Below, piece after piece: positions 1 through 8,133 of a DNA stretch of 64,000 nucleotides (within the stretch, counting starts at the first letter, position 1; every line of letters begins with the position of its first letter). The stretch is taken from positions 124,001-188,000 of the forward strand of contig NZ_CP007509.1 of assembly GCF_000661915.1 (NCBI RefSeq). Direction: 5' to 3'. The translations under genes were made by a program, and so were the position numbers. This DNA is from Stutzerimonas decontaminans (GTDB lineage Bacteria; Pseudomonadota; Gammaproteobacteria; Pseudomonadales; Pseudomonadaceae). The notes under the pieces were generated by a model. The model was not told the origin of the DNA. It searched no databases and saw only the letters and a list, made by a program, of their open reading frames with translations.

Positions 1-160
1 ATGGCAGCAGCTGTGAGCCCATTTCCATCACACCGACCAGTTCGTAACGCCCGGCCAGTTCTCGCGGCGGTGGGGAAGTGTTGGTGCAGGCGGCCAATAT
101 CAGCGCAAGGGCGGCGAGCGCCAGACGGACGCTGGGGAAGGAGGATTTACCACGAGCCAT
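1..160 (-). CDS. Putative lipoprotein, 3' part outside window
   Basis: Partial gene whose start codon is at 158-160 and whose 3' end lies beyond the left edge of the window. The visible 53 residues form a lipoprotein signal peptide: a short basic start (MARGKSS), a hydrophobic stretch and a lipobox LAAC, followed by TNTSPPPRELAGRYELVG. Its first 14 bases overlap the end of the preceding lipoprotein gene, which suggests translational coupling in one operon behind the PAAR gene. I do not recognise the mature protein. Periplasmic or outer-membrane location is inferred from the lipobox. By position it may be another accessory or immunity lipoprotein of the T6SS cluster. Confidence 0.6.
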   Translation of the reverse strand, partial: MARGKSSFPSVRLALAALALILAACTNTSPPPRELAGRYELVGVMEMGSQLLP

Positions 161-815
161 AGGGCACCCCGTGTTGCTCGATATAGGCCTTGGCTTTGTC
201 CGAGAGAGGGTAGGCGTAGCGTCCCTCGTTCTGTCCAAGGCTCGGCCCTAGCTTGCTAACTGCAGCCTCGAAGCGGCCAATCTCAATGGATTGCAGGCAG
301 GGTCCGCCTAACCAGGCCTTGGCGATGCCGCCGGGAGCGAGGCCGATGGTGATGAATCGGCGATACATTCCTTCGACGACACGCTTCTCGCCACGGCAGT
401 AAGGCGCCTGTGGCTTGAGCATCTCCTCCCGTACCCACTCGGGAACGTTGATGCGCACGTTATAGGTCTGCGGCTCGACTAGCGATTGCCAGCGCACGAA
501 GATAATTTCTGGCAGGTCAATGCCGCGCAGGCCTTTTCCTGCTCCTCCTGCCGGGTGTGAAGGCCAGCCCGCGGTCGTGCTGGCATAGGATGGCACTCCG
601 CCGTTAACTCTTTCGTATGCGAGACCGCGGCGGTCGATCACGTCCACGCTTTCTACCCATACTTCCATATGGTCCGGCGCGAAAGTGCCGGCGTACCACG
701 CGTCAAAAGGCAGCTTAGGTTGGGCTTGGCTGGTGGCGCAGCCGCTGAGCAGAGCGAGCACGCAAGCGAGGAAATTTCTTTTCAGCGCACTCTGGACATA
801 GCGTTCAAGCGGCAT
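147..815 (-). CDS. DUF2931-like lipoprotein, candidate T6SS immunity protein
   Basis: About 222 residues with a lipobox (LLSGC) after a hydrophobic segment, so probably a periplasmic lipoprotein. The mature part (WYAGTFAPDHMEVWVE, FVRWQSLVEPQTYNV, TIGLAPGGIAKAWLGGPC) resembles DUF2931 proteins as I remember them from pseudomonads. The start is uncertain: ATG at 815 has an AAGGCGAG ribosome site and a short signal peptide, while an in-frame ATG at 845 overlaps the upstream stop codon as ATGA. It lies second after the PAAR-metallopeptidase gene and overlaps the next lipoprotein gene. An immunity role is inferred from this position and periplasmic targeting only. Confidence 0.65.
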   Translation of the reverse strand: MPLERYVQSALKRNFLACVLALLSGCATSQAQPKLPFDAWYAGTFAPDHMEVWVESVDVIDRRGLAYERVNGGVPSYASTTAGWPSHPAGGAGKGLRGIDLPEIIFVRWQSLVEPQTYNVRINVPEWVREEMLKPQAPYCRGEKRVVEGMYRRFITIGLAPGGIAKAWLGGPCLQSIEIGRFEAAVSKLGPSLGQNEGRYAYPLSDKAKAYIEQHGVPYGSW

Positions 816-841
816 GCTGTTGCTCGCCTTAGCATTTGAAA

Positions 842-1228
842 TCATGGGCATAGCGCCATGTCGCGGACCCGCCAAATCGTTATGCCGCGGCCTTTACGCT
901 CGATTGGCGAATGCGCTAACTGCGCTAGAAAACGCGCTTTATCGAGCACGATCGACTTGCCTCGAGCGACGATGTCCAAACGGTAACCAGGTGGAACACT
1001 CTGCTCGATGCTATCGCTGAAAGTGATTTGGGACAGAACTTCTATGGATTCGCCTGAATCGAGTTTTTGACCCGGGCTAAAGGGTTCCTTGCCATTCGAA
1101 TATTCGTGGACGGATATTTCGACGGGATAGGCGCACATGTTTTCGAAGTTGGCTACGAAAGCGGATTTCGGTTGCGCACTGCAGCCGGCGATAAAGAATG
1201 AGCAGAGCAGTAGGCTTCGCTTAAGCAT
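842..1228 (-). CDS. Small lipoprotein next to PAAR effector, candidate immunity
   Basis: A 128-residue protein with a clear lipoprotein signal peptide (MLKRSLLLCSFFIAGCSAQ). The family is not recognised. Its start codon overlaps the last 8 bases of the PAAR-metallopeptidase gene (ATGCTTAA), a tight arrangement typical of effector-immunity pairs. A periplasmic lipoprotein would be well placed to neutralise a periplasm-acting protease, but no sequence feature proves binding or inhibition. The mature protein has two cysteines near its ends (NMCAYPVE and the C-terminal LCP), which could form a disulfide in the periplasm. Confidence 0.65.
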   Translation of the reverse strand: MLKRSLLLCSFFIAGCSAQPKSAFVANFENMCAYPVEISVHEYSNGKEPFSPGQKLDSGESIEVLSQITFSDSIEQSVPPGYRLDIVARGKSIVLDKARFLAQLAHSPIERKGRGITIWRVRDMALCP

Positions 1229-2666
1229 TGAATTTCACCCTTGCTAACCAGAGCAGCCCCTTTACATCGTTCTCCGAAGCTACGGTGCGCGCCCAATAGT
1301 CCAACATGTTGCGTGGACCATCAGAGTGGTAATGCATAAGGTCTATTTCCCCTCCGGCAGGGACCGGGTTGTTGTCCAAAGGCTTCTGGGTCAGGACTGT
1401 GGAGGTCGACTTGTGGCTCCACGAATACTCAGGAATCATCCCGCCATCCCCGTACTCGTTAAGGATGAGGTGGCCCAGCTCATGTGCCGCGGTATGCTCG
1501 AACTCCCGGTCGGCGTAATCGACCGGATAGTTGGCCGCGGCCCACCAGCCGTGGTTGTGGTAGATCTTCTTGAATATCGCAAAGCTGGTGGAACGTCCGA
1601 AGTCATCACTAATCGACGCAATCAAGGGGAAGTCTTTGGCGCTAGGCTTTTCGTTTACCCGCGCCGACACCTTGACTCGGAAGACGCCCTTGTCAGTTTG
1701 GACGGCCGCTCCAATGGCGCCACGACTCCCATCACGCGACCAGTAGCGTTCAATACCGCTCTTCGCTAAAGCTTTGAGTTCCTCGAAATTTCTTGCCGTC
1801 AGTTGTTCATTACGGCCCTTGATCCCGCCGTTTGAAAAGCTCGGACGGACAGTGAGCTCTACCGTATTCCCGTTGCGATTAACACGTGCATCGACCCAGG
1901 TGGCTTCCTCAGCAGAGTTGCTCAGGCGTAACGCTGTCACCTGCTCTTCGCCACCGATGCGGGCTGTCAGCTGTACTACTAGCTGCTCACTCTTGAGCAC
2001 ACGCGTATCGAGTACGCCGTTCAGGTCATAGCCGTCCCACTGCCAGAGGTGCTCGCCTGCGGGTAGTAATCGAGAGGTATCTGTTTCGCTATATATCAAC
2101 GTTCCCCTGTCGAAAACTTCGAGAGCCAAACTGTCAGCCTTCTGCCTGCGGTTCTGTACTAGGAAGTCGATGGTTTCCCGGTTTTTCGTGGTGCCCGAAG
2201 GCAATTCTGCAAAGTCTGAAATCATAAGGGGCGTCAGCACTCGGTTGCCTCCATGCATAAGCCGGATGCTGTAGTTCAGCGCCGCTTGTTCTGAGGCTTG
2301 CGCAGCAGGAACAATGGCATTGATGAGGGTGGCTGCGGCGGTTGCTGCAACGGAAAGCGAAGAAACCGGGCTGGCCGGCATTCCGCCGCCACTTGCGCCA
2401 ATAATCACCGTCCCCGAACCGGCGGTGACGACGTTGCCATGGTTACCCACACTGCCTACCACCGCCGCCGGCTTGCCATCGATCAGCACGTTGGGAATCA
2501 CTGCGCTGGCCATTGCGCCGCCGCAGGCGGAGGCGTCGCCCATGCGTGCGGCCGGCCGGCCGTCGAACAGCACGTCGGGTGAGCCGGCGGCGATGGGGTT
2601 GGTGCCGTGGCCCGTCTTCGGGCAGGCGGTGGGGTCGCCGAGGCGGGCTGCGGGTTTGCCGGACAT
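1221..2666 (-). CDS. PAAR-domain T6SS protein with C-terminal zinc metallopeptidase
   Basis: 481 residues. Residues 1-95 are a PAAR repeat domain (AARLGD, AARMGD, PAAVVGS) that would cap the VgrG spike. An Ala-rich linker spans about 100-128. A middle region carries a FlgD-like Ig motif (WDGYDLNG, 210-217). The C-terminal domain has the zincin signature HELGH (His395, Glu396, His399); His445 or His447 in LMHYHSD is a possible third zinc ligand. This is therefore read as a specialised effector carried by its own PAAR tip. The start has an AGGAGA ribosome site. It sits directly after tssE and before three overlapping lipoprotein genes. Protease activity and target are inferred; VgrG2b is a known T6SS zincin that acts in the periplasm. 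Confidence 0.85.
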   Translation of the reverse strand: MSGKPAARLGDPTACPKTGHGTNPIAAGSPDVLFDGRPAARMGDASACGGAMASAVIPNVLIDGKPAAVVGSVGNHGNVVTAGSGTVIIGASGGGMPASPVSSLSVAATAAATLINAIVPAAQASEQAALNYSIRLMHGGNRVLTPLMISDFAELPSGTTKNRETIDFLVQNRRQKADSLALEVFDRGTLIYSETDTSRLLPAGEHLWQWDGYDLNGVLDTRVLKSEQLVVQLTARIGGEEQVTALRLSNSAEEATWVDARVNRNGNTVELTVRPSFSNGGIKGRNEQLTARNFEELKALAKSGIERYWSRDGSRGAIGAAVQTDKGVFRVKVSARVNEKPSAKDFPLIASISDDFGRSTSFAIFKKIYHNHGWWAAANYPVDYADREFEHTAAHELGHLILNEYGDGGMIPEYSWSHKSTSTVLTQKPLDNNPVPAGGEIDLMHYHSDGPRNMLDYWARTVASENDVKGLLWLARVKFNA

Positions 2667-2677
2667 CCGTTGTCTCC

Positions 2678-3085
2678 TTACTGGACCTTGACCTGTCCGC
2701 TGCCATCCAGGCTGGCGGAAAAGCTGACCTGGCGCTTGAGGCCATCCACTTCCAGCAGGCCTTCGATGGTGAAGGCGAGGGTCAGTGGGTCGTGGGTTCG
2801 CGGCAGCGACAGCACGCGCACCTGGGTCAACCTGGGTTCGTACGCTTCGATGAAGCGTTCGATAGCGATACGCGCCTGCTGCAGCGAGTCGTGCAGCGAC
2901 AGGCGCATATCGTTGAGATCGGGCAACCCGTAGTCGGGCAGCGTCTGCACGCTGCCCGCCCGGGTGCTGAGCATCTTGGCCAGATGGGCAGCCACCGAGG
3001 CCATCGCCGCGACTTCGCGGCTCCAGCCGGAACGCCGCGCGGCGTCGCCGCCGAGGCGTTCGAAGAGGCTGCCGTATCCGTTCAA
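2678..3085 (-). CDS. tssE: T6SS baseplate protein TssE (gp25-like)
   Basis: 135 residues, the usual size for TssE, a gp25/lysozyme-related baseplate wedge component. Family hallmarks visible are the N-terminal SLFERL, the central LPDYGLPDLND and the conserved ERFIEAYEPRL segment that marks gp25-like proteins. The start appears to be TTG, with an AAGGA ribosome site formed by the last codons of tssC (DKE); no upstream ATG is in frame. The order tssA-tssB-tssC-tssE is standard for one class of Pseudomonas T6SS clusters. Confidence 0.88.
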   Translation of the reverse strand: MNGYGSLFERLGGDAARRSGWSREVAAMASVAAHLAKMLSTRAGSVQTLPDYGLPDLNDMRLSLHDSLQQARIAIERFIEAYEPRLTQVRVLSLPRTHDPLTLAFTIEGLLEVDGLKRQVSFSASLDGSGQVKVQ

Positions 3086-3089
3086 GTGC

Positions 3090-4568
3090 TTATTCCTTGT
3101 CCAGCTTGCCGACCAGCGACAGGGTGAAATCCGCGCCCATGTACTTGAAGTGCGGACGCACGCTGAGGCTTACGCGGTACCAGCCCGGTTCGCCCTCGAC
3201 GTCGCTGACGTTGACCTGGGCGGCGCGCAGCGGACGACGGCTGCGTACTTCGGAGCTTGGGTTCTCCTGATCGGCGACGAACTGGCGAATCCACTTGTTC
3301 AGTTCCAGCTCAAGGTCGGTGCGCTCCTTCCAGGCACCGATCTGCTCGCGCTGCAGCACCTTCAGGTAGTGCGCCAGGCGGTTGACGATGAACAGGTAGG
3401 GCAGCTGGGTGCCGAGCTTGTAGTTCAGTTCGGCGGTCTTGCCTTCCTCGCTGTTGCCGAAGAACTTCGGCTTCTGTGCCGAGTTGGCGGAGAAGAACGC
3501 GGCGTTGTCACTGCCCTTGCGCATGGTCAGGGCGATAAAGCCTTCTTCGGCCAGCTCGTACTCGCGACGGTCGGAAACCAAAACCTCAGTTGGGATCTTG
3601 GTCTCTATCTCGCCCATGCTCTCGAAGTGGTGCAGCGGCAGGTCTTCCACTGCGCCGCCGCTCTGCGGGCCGATGATGTTCGGGCACCAGCGGAACTTGG
3701 CGAAGCTGTCGGTCAGGCGGCTGGCGAAGGCGTAGGCGGTGTTGCCCCACAGGTAGTGCTCGTGGCTGCCGGCGACGTTTTCCTTGTAGACGAAGCTCTT
3801 CACCGGGTTGTCTTCCGGATCGTAGGGGTTGCGCAGCAGGAAGCGCGGTACGGTCAGGCCGACGTAGCGGGCATCTTCCTGTTCGCGGAAGCTCTGCCAC
3901 TTGGTGAATTGCGGGCCTTCAAAATGATCCTTGAGGTCCTTCAGATCCGGCAGGCCGGTGAAGCTTTCCAGCCCGAAGAATTTCGGGCCGGCAGCGGCGA
4001 TGAACGGCGCGTGGGACATGCTGGCGACGCTGGCGACGTACTGCATGGTCTTCACGTCGGGCGCGCTGGGGTCGAAGAAGTAGTTGGCGATCAGCGCGCC
4101 GACCGGCTGGCCACCGAACTGGCCGTACTCGGCGGTGTAGATGTGCTTGTACAGGCCGGACTGGACGATCTCCGGGCTGTCCTCGAAGTCGTCCAGCAGG
4201 TCCTGCTTGGAGGCGTTGAGCAGCTCGAGCTTGATGTTCTCGCGGAAGTTGGTGCGATCCACCAGCAGCTTGAGGCCGCGCCAGGAGGATTCCAGTGCCT
4301 GGAACTGTGGGTGGTGGAGGATCTCGTCCATCTGCCGGCTGAGCTTGGCGTCGATCTCCGCGATCATGCGGTCGACCATCGCCTTCTTCACCGGCTCGTT
4401 TTCGTTCTGCGGCTTGAGCAATTCTTCGATAAAGGCCGAGACGCCGCGTTTGGCGATGTCGTAGGCCTCGTCATCCGGGGTCAGGCGGGTTTCGGCGATG
4501 ATGCGGTCGAGGATGCCGCCTTCGGCGAGGGAGTTGCCGTGCTCGACGGCGGCTGCGCTAGTGGTCAT
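3090..4568 (-). CDS. tssC: T6SS contractile sheath large subunit TssC (VipB)
   Basis: 492 residues, full length for TssC/VipB. It assembles with TssB into the cytoplasmic contractile sheath that propels the Hcp tube. Family sequences are plain throughout: ILDRIIAETRL near the N-terminus, LESSWRGLKLLVDRT, and a C-terminal half with DLELELNKWIRQFVADQENP. It lies between tssB and tssE, with a 26-base gap upstream. No truncation or frameshift is seen. Confidence 0.96.
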   Translation of the reverse strand: MTTSAAAVEHGNSLAEGGILDRIIAETRLTPDDEAYDIAKRGVSAFIEELLKPQNENEPVKKAMVDRMIAEIDAKLSRQMDEILHHPQFQALESSWRGLKLLVDRTNFRENIKLELLNASKQDLLDDFEDSPEIVQSGLYKHIYTAEYGQFGGQPVGALIANYFFDPSAPDVKTMQYVASVASMSHAPFIAAAGPKFFGLESFTGLPDLKDLKDHFEGPQFTKWQSFREQEDARYVGLTVPRFLLRNPYDPEDNPVKSFVYKENVAGSHEHYLWGNTAYAFASRLTDSFAKFRWCPNIIGPQSGGAVEDLPLHHFESMGEIETKIPTEVLVSDRREYELAEEGFIALTMRKGSDNAAFFSANSAQKPKFFGNSEEGKTAELNYKLGTQLPYLFIVNRLAHYLKVLQREQIGAWKERTDLELELNKWIRQFVADQENPSSEVRSRRPLRAAQVNVSDVEGEPGWYRVSLSVRPHFKYMGADFTLSLVGKLDKE

Positions 4569-4594
4569 GTCGATGTGCTTCCTTGTCGGTGATA

Positions 4595-5101
4595 TCAGGC
4601 GTCCAGCTTCTCTTTGGCCGCCAGGCCCAGTTCGCCGAGTACGCGGTCACGCGAATCGTCGTCGGCGAGTACGCTTTCGATGGCCTTGCGGAAGGCCGGG
4701 GCATTGCCCAGCGGGCCCTTCAGGGCGACCAAGGCATCGCGCAGTTCCATCAGCTTCTTCAGCTCCGGAACCTGCTCGACCAGATTGGCCGGGTTGAAGT
4801 CTTTCATCGAATTGATGCGCAGCTGCACGGCCAGCTCGTCATCGGTCTGCTCGTCCTGCAGACGGTTCGGCACGCCGAAGGTCAGGTTCAGCTCCTGCTT
4901 GGCCAGGACCTCGTCGAAGCTGTTCTTGTCGATGGCGATGGGCTTGCGGTCTTCGATCTTGCGGTCGTCGGCACGCTGGGTGAAATCGCCCAGCACCATC
5001 AGCTTGAGGGGCAACTCGACCTCTTCCTGAGCGTTGCCGGTGGCCGGCTTGAACGTGACGTTGATGCGTTCCTTGGGTGCAACCGAGCCTTCTTTGGCCA
5101 T
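4595..5101 (-). CDS. tssB: T6SS contractile sheath small subunit TssB (VipA)
   Basis: 168 residues, typical TssB/VipA length. Recognisable segments are ERINVTFKP near the start, LPLKLMVLGDFTQR, and FNPANLVEQVPELKKLMELRDAL, the helix that pairs with TssC. The ATG at 5099-5101 is preferred over an in-frame upstream ATG because it follows a GGAG ribosome site and gives the family N-terminus MAKEGSVAPKERINV. The gene begins 16 bases after tssA ends and is probably co-transcribed with it. Confidence 0.96.
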   Translation of the reverse strand: MAKEGSVAPKERINVTFKPATGNAQEEVELPLKLMVLGDFTQRADDRKIEDRKPIAIDKNSFDEVLAKQELNLTFGVPNRLQDEQTDDELAVQLRINSMKDFNPANLVEQVPELKKLMELRDALVALKGPLGNAPAFRKAIESVLADDDSRDRVLGELGLAAKEKLDA

Positions 5102-5117
5102 GGTGTTCTCCTTTGCG

Positions 5118-6680
5118 TTAATCCAGCACCACTTCGAGATCGAGGTGGCACAGCCTGCGGTAAATCTCATCCTTGCTTTCACGCACGGCGTGGTTCTGCG
5201 GCAGCAGCTCGCAACAGCTGTGCAGCAGGCGCAGTACCTCGAGGGCGAGATCGGGTTCCCAGCTGCCCAGGCCGCTGGCCTCGAGCTGCTGGTCGAGTGC
5301 TTCGAGCTGAGTTTTGGCCAGCTCGTATTTCTTGGCCTGGTAGCACAGGCGGGCGAGGCTCAGCTGCCAGAAGAAACGCTCGCGGCCACCGCGGGCGCGC
5401 GCCAGGCCCTGTTTGAGCTGCTGCACGGCGGGTTTGAGGCCGTCCTTGCGCAGCAGCGGCACGACTTCCTGCAGCGCGAGCTCCCAGCTCGGTTGCGGGG
5501 TGCCGGCTACGGGCGGCTCGTCCTGCCTGGCGGCTGTGGACGGCTGCACATGGGGCATGACCTGGCCACTGATCCAGGCGCGAGTTTCGGCATCGGCAAA
5601 CGGGGTGCCGTCGTGAAAGCACAGTTCTTCCAGACGCGGCAGGCGTTGCAGGAACAGCGCGAGCTGGATCTCCACCTCGCGCATGGCCTGCTCGGCGTCC
5701 AGCTCCTGCAGGCATTCCCAGGCCAGGCGCTGGCCATCCAGCCAGAACGGGGCACGCGCGGTGCTGTTTTCCAGATCCACCAGCAGGTCGGCGTACTGCC
5801 CCTGAGCGAAGCGTTCGCGATAGCTGGCCAGTTTATCGGCGGGGACGCCACGCAGCGCGGTGACCTGCTCGTTGTTGTGCTCCGGCAGGCTGTCGATGCT
5901 CAGCCAGAGCAGGGTACGCGCGAGGCGCAGTGGGCGCAGGTCGCTGGTGCGCTGCTTGAGCCACCAGGCGGTCAGCGGGCGGGCCTGTTCCTGCAGGTTG
6001 CGCAGAGCCTTGAGCGCTTCCTTGTCGTTCTCGATCGGCGAGCCGGGGGCGAAGACCTGGCTGGCGACCTGCTTGACCTGGGCGATGGCCGCGCCCACCG
6101 TACCTGGCTGCGGCTGCCCCTGGCTGGCGCGCTTGACCATGCCGTCGAGCTGACGGCACAGCGGCAGCAGCAGCGGTGCGTTTTCGCCCAGATGGCCGGA
6201 CAGGCATTGTTCCAGTGCGTGCAGCTGCTCGGCGAGGCCACGGAACAGCGGTAGCTGTTCGCCGATAGGCACGTCTTCGGAAAAGGTCTGTTCCAGGCGC
6301 GGCAGCAACCAGTTGATCGCGGCGGCCCGGGTGCGTGGCTTGCGCGGATGCAGCTCGGCCCAGTGATTGCTGCACAGGTACTGCAGAACGCTTAGACCGG
6401 CCTGCAAACCGGCGAAGGATTCACGCTGGAACAGGCTCCAGGTCAGCCAGGCGGCGGCGCGCAGATCCTTGGAGAGCGAGGCGAGCAGCATCTCACTGCC
6501 TTCGCGGACCTTCTGCCAGTCGATACCGGCGGTTTGGTGCAGTGCGCCGGCCTTGGCCAGTTCGGTCTCGAGCAATTCGAACTCGCTGCTGTAGCGAATA
6601 TCGTCGCCAGCGAAATTGCTGTCATTGACCGGCTTTCTGGCAAGTTCCAGATAATGCTTGCTGAGTGCGCTGGCGTGCAT
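5118..6680 (-). CDS. tssA: T6SS assembly protein TssA (ImpA_N, VasJ-type C-terminus)
   Basis: 520 residues from the ATG at 6678-6680, which has a GGAAG ribosome site; upstream in-frame codons look non-coding. The N-terminus has the ImpA_N signature (GDDIRYSSEFELLE) and a core region SNHWAELHPRKPRTRAAAINWLL. The C-terminal about 150 residues (WELALQEVVPLLRKDG to the end) fit the VasJ-type TssA C-terminal domain. TssA coordinates baseplate docking and tube/sheath polymerisation. It is the first gene of the visible T6SS transcript, so the operon promoter should lie in 6681-7062. Confidence 0.92.
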   Translation of the reverse strand: MHASALSKHYLELARKPVNDSNFAGDDIRYSSEFELLETELAKAGALHQTAGIDWQKVREGSEMLLASLSKDLRAAAWLTWSLFQRESFAGLQAGLSVLQYLCSNHWAELHPRKPRTRAAAINWLLPRLEQTFSEDVPIGEQLPLFRGLAEQLHALEQCLSGHLGENAPLLLPLCRQLDGMVKRASQGQPQPGTVGAAIAQVKQVASQVFAPGSPIENDKEALKALRNLQEQARPLTAWWLKQRTSDLRPLRLARTLLWLSIDSLPEHNNEQVTALRGVPADKLASYRERFAQGQYADLLVDLENSTARAPFWLDGQRLAWECLQELDAEQAMREVEIQLALFLQRLPRLEELCFHDGTPFADAETRAWISGQVMPHVQPSTAARQDEPPVAGTPQPSWELALQEVVPLLRKDGLKPAVQQLKQGLARARGGRERFFWQLSLARLCYQAKKYELAKTQLEALDQQLEASGLGSWEPDLALEVLRLLHSCCELLPQNHAVRESKDEIYRRLCHLDLEVVLD

Positions 6681-7062
6681 TGGGTCTTCCGTGACGCTCA
6701 AGTTCGATCCGTGAACTTTGAAACAAGCCTTATATAAGTAATAGGCAAGTTTCCGAGAAAGGAGGTGCGCAACTTTTTGCGCACGGTCCCTGCGCAACAA
6801 ATTGCACAGGACCTTATGGGGTGGGCATCCTAGACGGGGGGTATGCGCCATTCAAGGCGAGAAGTGTGATCTCTGTTGCAGCAGGGAATATTAACCGGCT
6901 CTCGACGGAACTAATTCAAAGCTGCTGTGAAAGTGCTGTCTGCGAGGCAATTAATGATGTGCGAAATAAGCTAGTTGCTTGTAAGTGATCACTTACAGGC
7001 AACTAGCTACTCGGTCACAGAAGATGATGGGAAGATGTTATAGCGCTATCGACGATACCGAG
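6681..7062. other. Intergenic region upstream of tssA with two inverted repeats
   Basis: No gene is seen in these 382 bases. They should hold the T6SS promoter. Two symmetrical elements stand out. At 6765-6784 GTGCGCAA and TTGCGCAC flank a 4-base CTTT spacer, about 85-105 bases before tssA. At 6969-7008 there is a 40-base near-perfect palindrome (20-base arms, one mismatch, centre TGATCA). I could not find a convincing -24/-12 (sigma-54) element. Confidence 0.6.
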
Positions 7063-7965
7063 TTAGAACCCGGTAGGCACCGCCGTTATGGACACGCCCA
7101 GCGTGTGCTGCTGCCCTGGCTGAAGCTCGACCACATCGTTCAGCACATTGGCTGTCTCGATGCAGGCCATGCGCTGCCACGCATCGTTGGCGAAGCTGGA
7201 CAGACGCTTGGACTTGTCTATCCACGGATTCCACAGCACGGCGGAGCGTGAACCCCTGGTGGTCAGCTGGATACGGCGCTGCCACGTCGGGTCGATAAGG
7301 CTGAGGGTGTTTGGCAGTTGCTGGTAGACGCGATCAGTCTCGCTGCTGAAATGCAGGTCGCCCTGTTGCTGGCATTCTTTCCAGTCCAGCAGCGTATCGA
7401 TGTACGGGCAGCCGGACAGACCTTCTGCGCGCACCTGATGGATGTCGCTGACGGCGAAGTAGCTGTGCAGCGCCTGGCTGATGGCAACGCTTTCGTCGCC
7501 GTCGTTGCGGCTGCTGAGGCTGAGCTGGAGGTCATCGGCGAGGCGAATCTGCAGCGTCAGTTCGACCCGGTGTGGCCAGCCCGGCAATTCGCCGAGCGCC
7601 TGTGGGCAGTGGAGCTCGAGAATGGCAACGTCGCCTTCGCTGCGTTGTTCCCGCAGTTGCCAGGGCAGCGTGCGCACCAGGCCATGGAAGGGTGCGGGTT
7701 GTTCGCCGTGGTAGCTCGCCTGAACGGCTTGCGGGTTACGTGCCAGGTCGCCGAACCACGGCCAGCACACCGGCACACCGCCGCGTACCGACTGGCCCTG
7801 CTGGAAGGCGGCCTCTTCGCTGAGCCAGATGATCGGCGGTGCGTCACCCTGGCGATAGCTGAGGATCTGCGCGCCCTGTTCGGCGACCAGCAGTTCGTCC
7901 TCACCGCGGCGGATGTGCCAGCAGGTGAGTTGATCCTTTTCGATGCGTTGGATGTCGAGTGGCAT
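7063..7965 (-). CDS. D-hexose-6-phosphate mutarotase, YeaD-like
   Basis: 300 residues from the ATG at 7963-7965. The protein has the aldose 1-epimerase fold signature of the YeaD group: VRGGVPVCWPWFG, a central HGLVR with the catalytic-type histidine, HSYFAVSDI, and SSFANDAWQRMACIETAN near the end. It would interconvert the alpha and beta anomers of glucose-6-phosphate in the cytoplasm. Upstream in-frame codons overlap an intergenic repeat at 8041-8117 and were excluded. It is followed by the long palindrome at 6969-7008. Confidence 0.88.
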   Translation of the reverse strand: MPLDIQRIEKDQLTCWHIRRGEDELLVAEQGAQILSYRQGDAPPIIWLSEEAAFQQGQSVRGGVPVCWPWFGDLARNPQAVQASYHGEQPAPFHGLVRTLPWQLREQRSEGDVAILELHCPQALGELPGWPHRVELTLQIRLADDLQLSLSSRNDGDESVAISQALHSYFAVSDIHQVRAEGLSGCPYIDTLLDWKECQQQGDLHFSSETDRVYQQLPNTLSLIDPTWQRRIQLTTRGSRSAVLWNPWIDKSKRLSSFANDAWQRMACIETANVLNDVVELQPGQQHTLGVSITAVPTGF

Positions 7966-8040
7966 GAGCTGTCCCGTAGTGTGAATGGGCGTTCGTCTGA
8001 CAACGGGCGCATGGCGGGATTTCATCTGCCTGCCGAGAAG

Positions 8041-8117
8041 GGCGGATGTTGCGCTACATCCGCCGTGGCTCCATTGGGTGGGACGCCACCCGGTGAATCG
8101 GCGCAGCGCGATCCACC
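8041..8117. repeat. Intergenic hairpin repeat, copy 1 (compound)
   Basis: Two hairpin units lie side by side between the mutarotase and permease genes. Positions 8041-8064 hold GGCGGATGT and its complement ACATCCGCC around a 6-base loop. Positions 8092-8117 are 24/26 identical to the unit at 35108-35133. A third relative is at 60633-60657. This marks a dispersed REP-like family confined here to gene gaps. Confidence 0.7.
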
Positions 8118-8133
8118 CCACCGGTCCCGCGGT

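Noticed and set aside
6681..6900. Sigma-54 (-24/-12) promoter for tssA
   Set aside because: TGC-rich repeats superficially resemble it, but the GG/GC spacing does not fit.
7981..8121. N-terminal extension of the mutarotase gene
   Set aside because: The extra codons cover the intergenic repeat and give no family similarity; ATG at 7965 fits the family.
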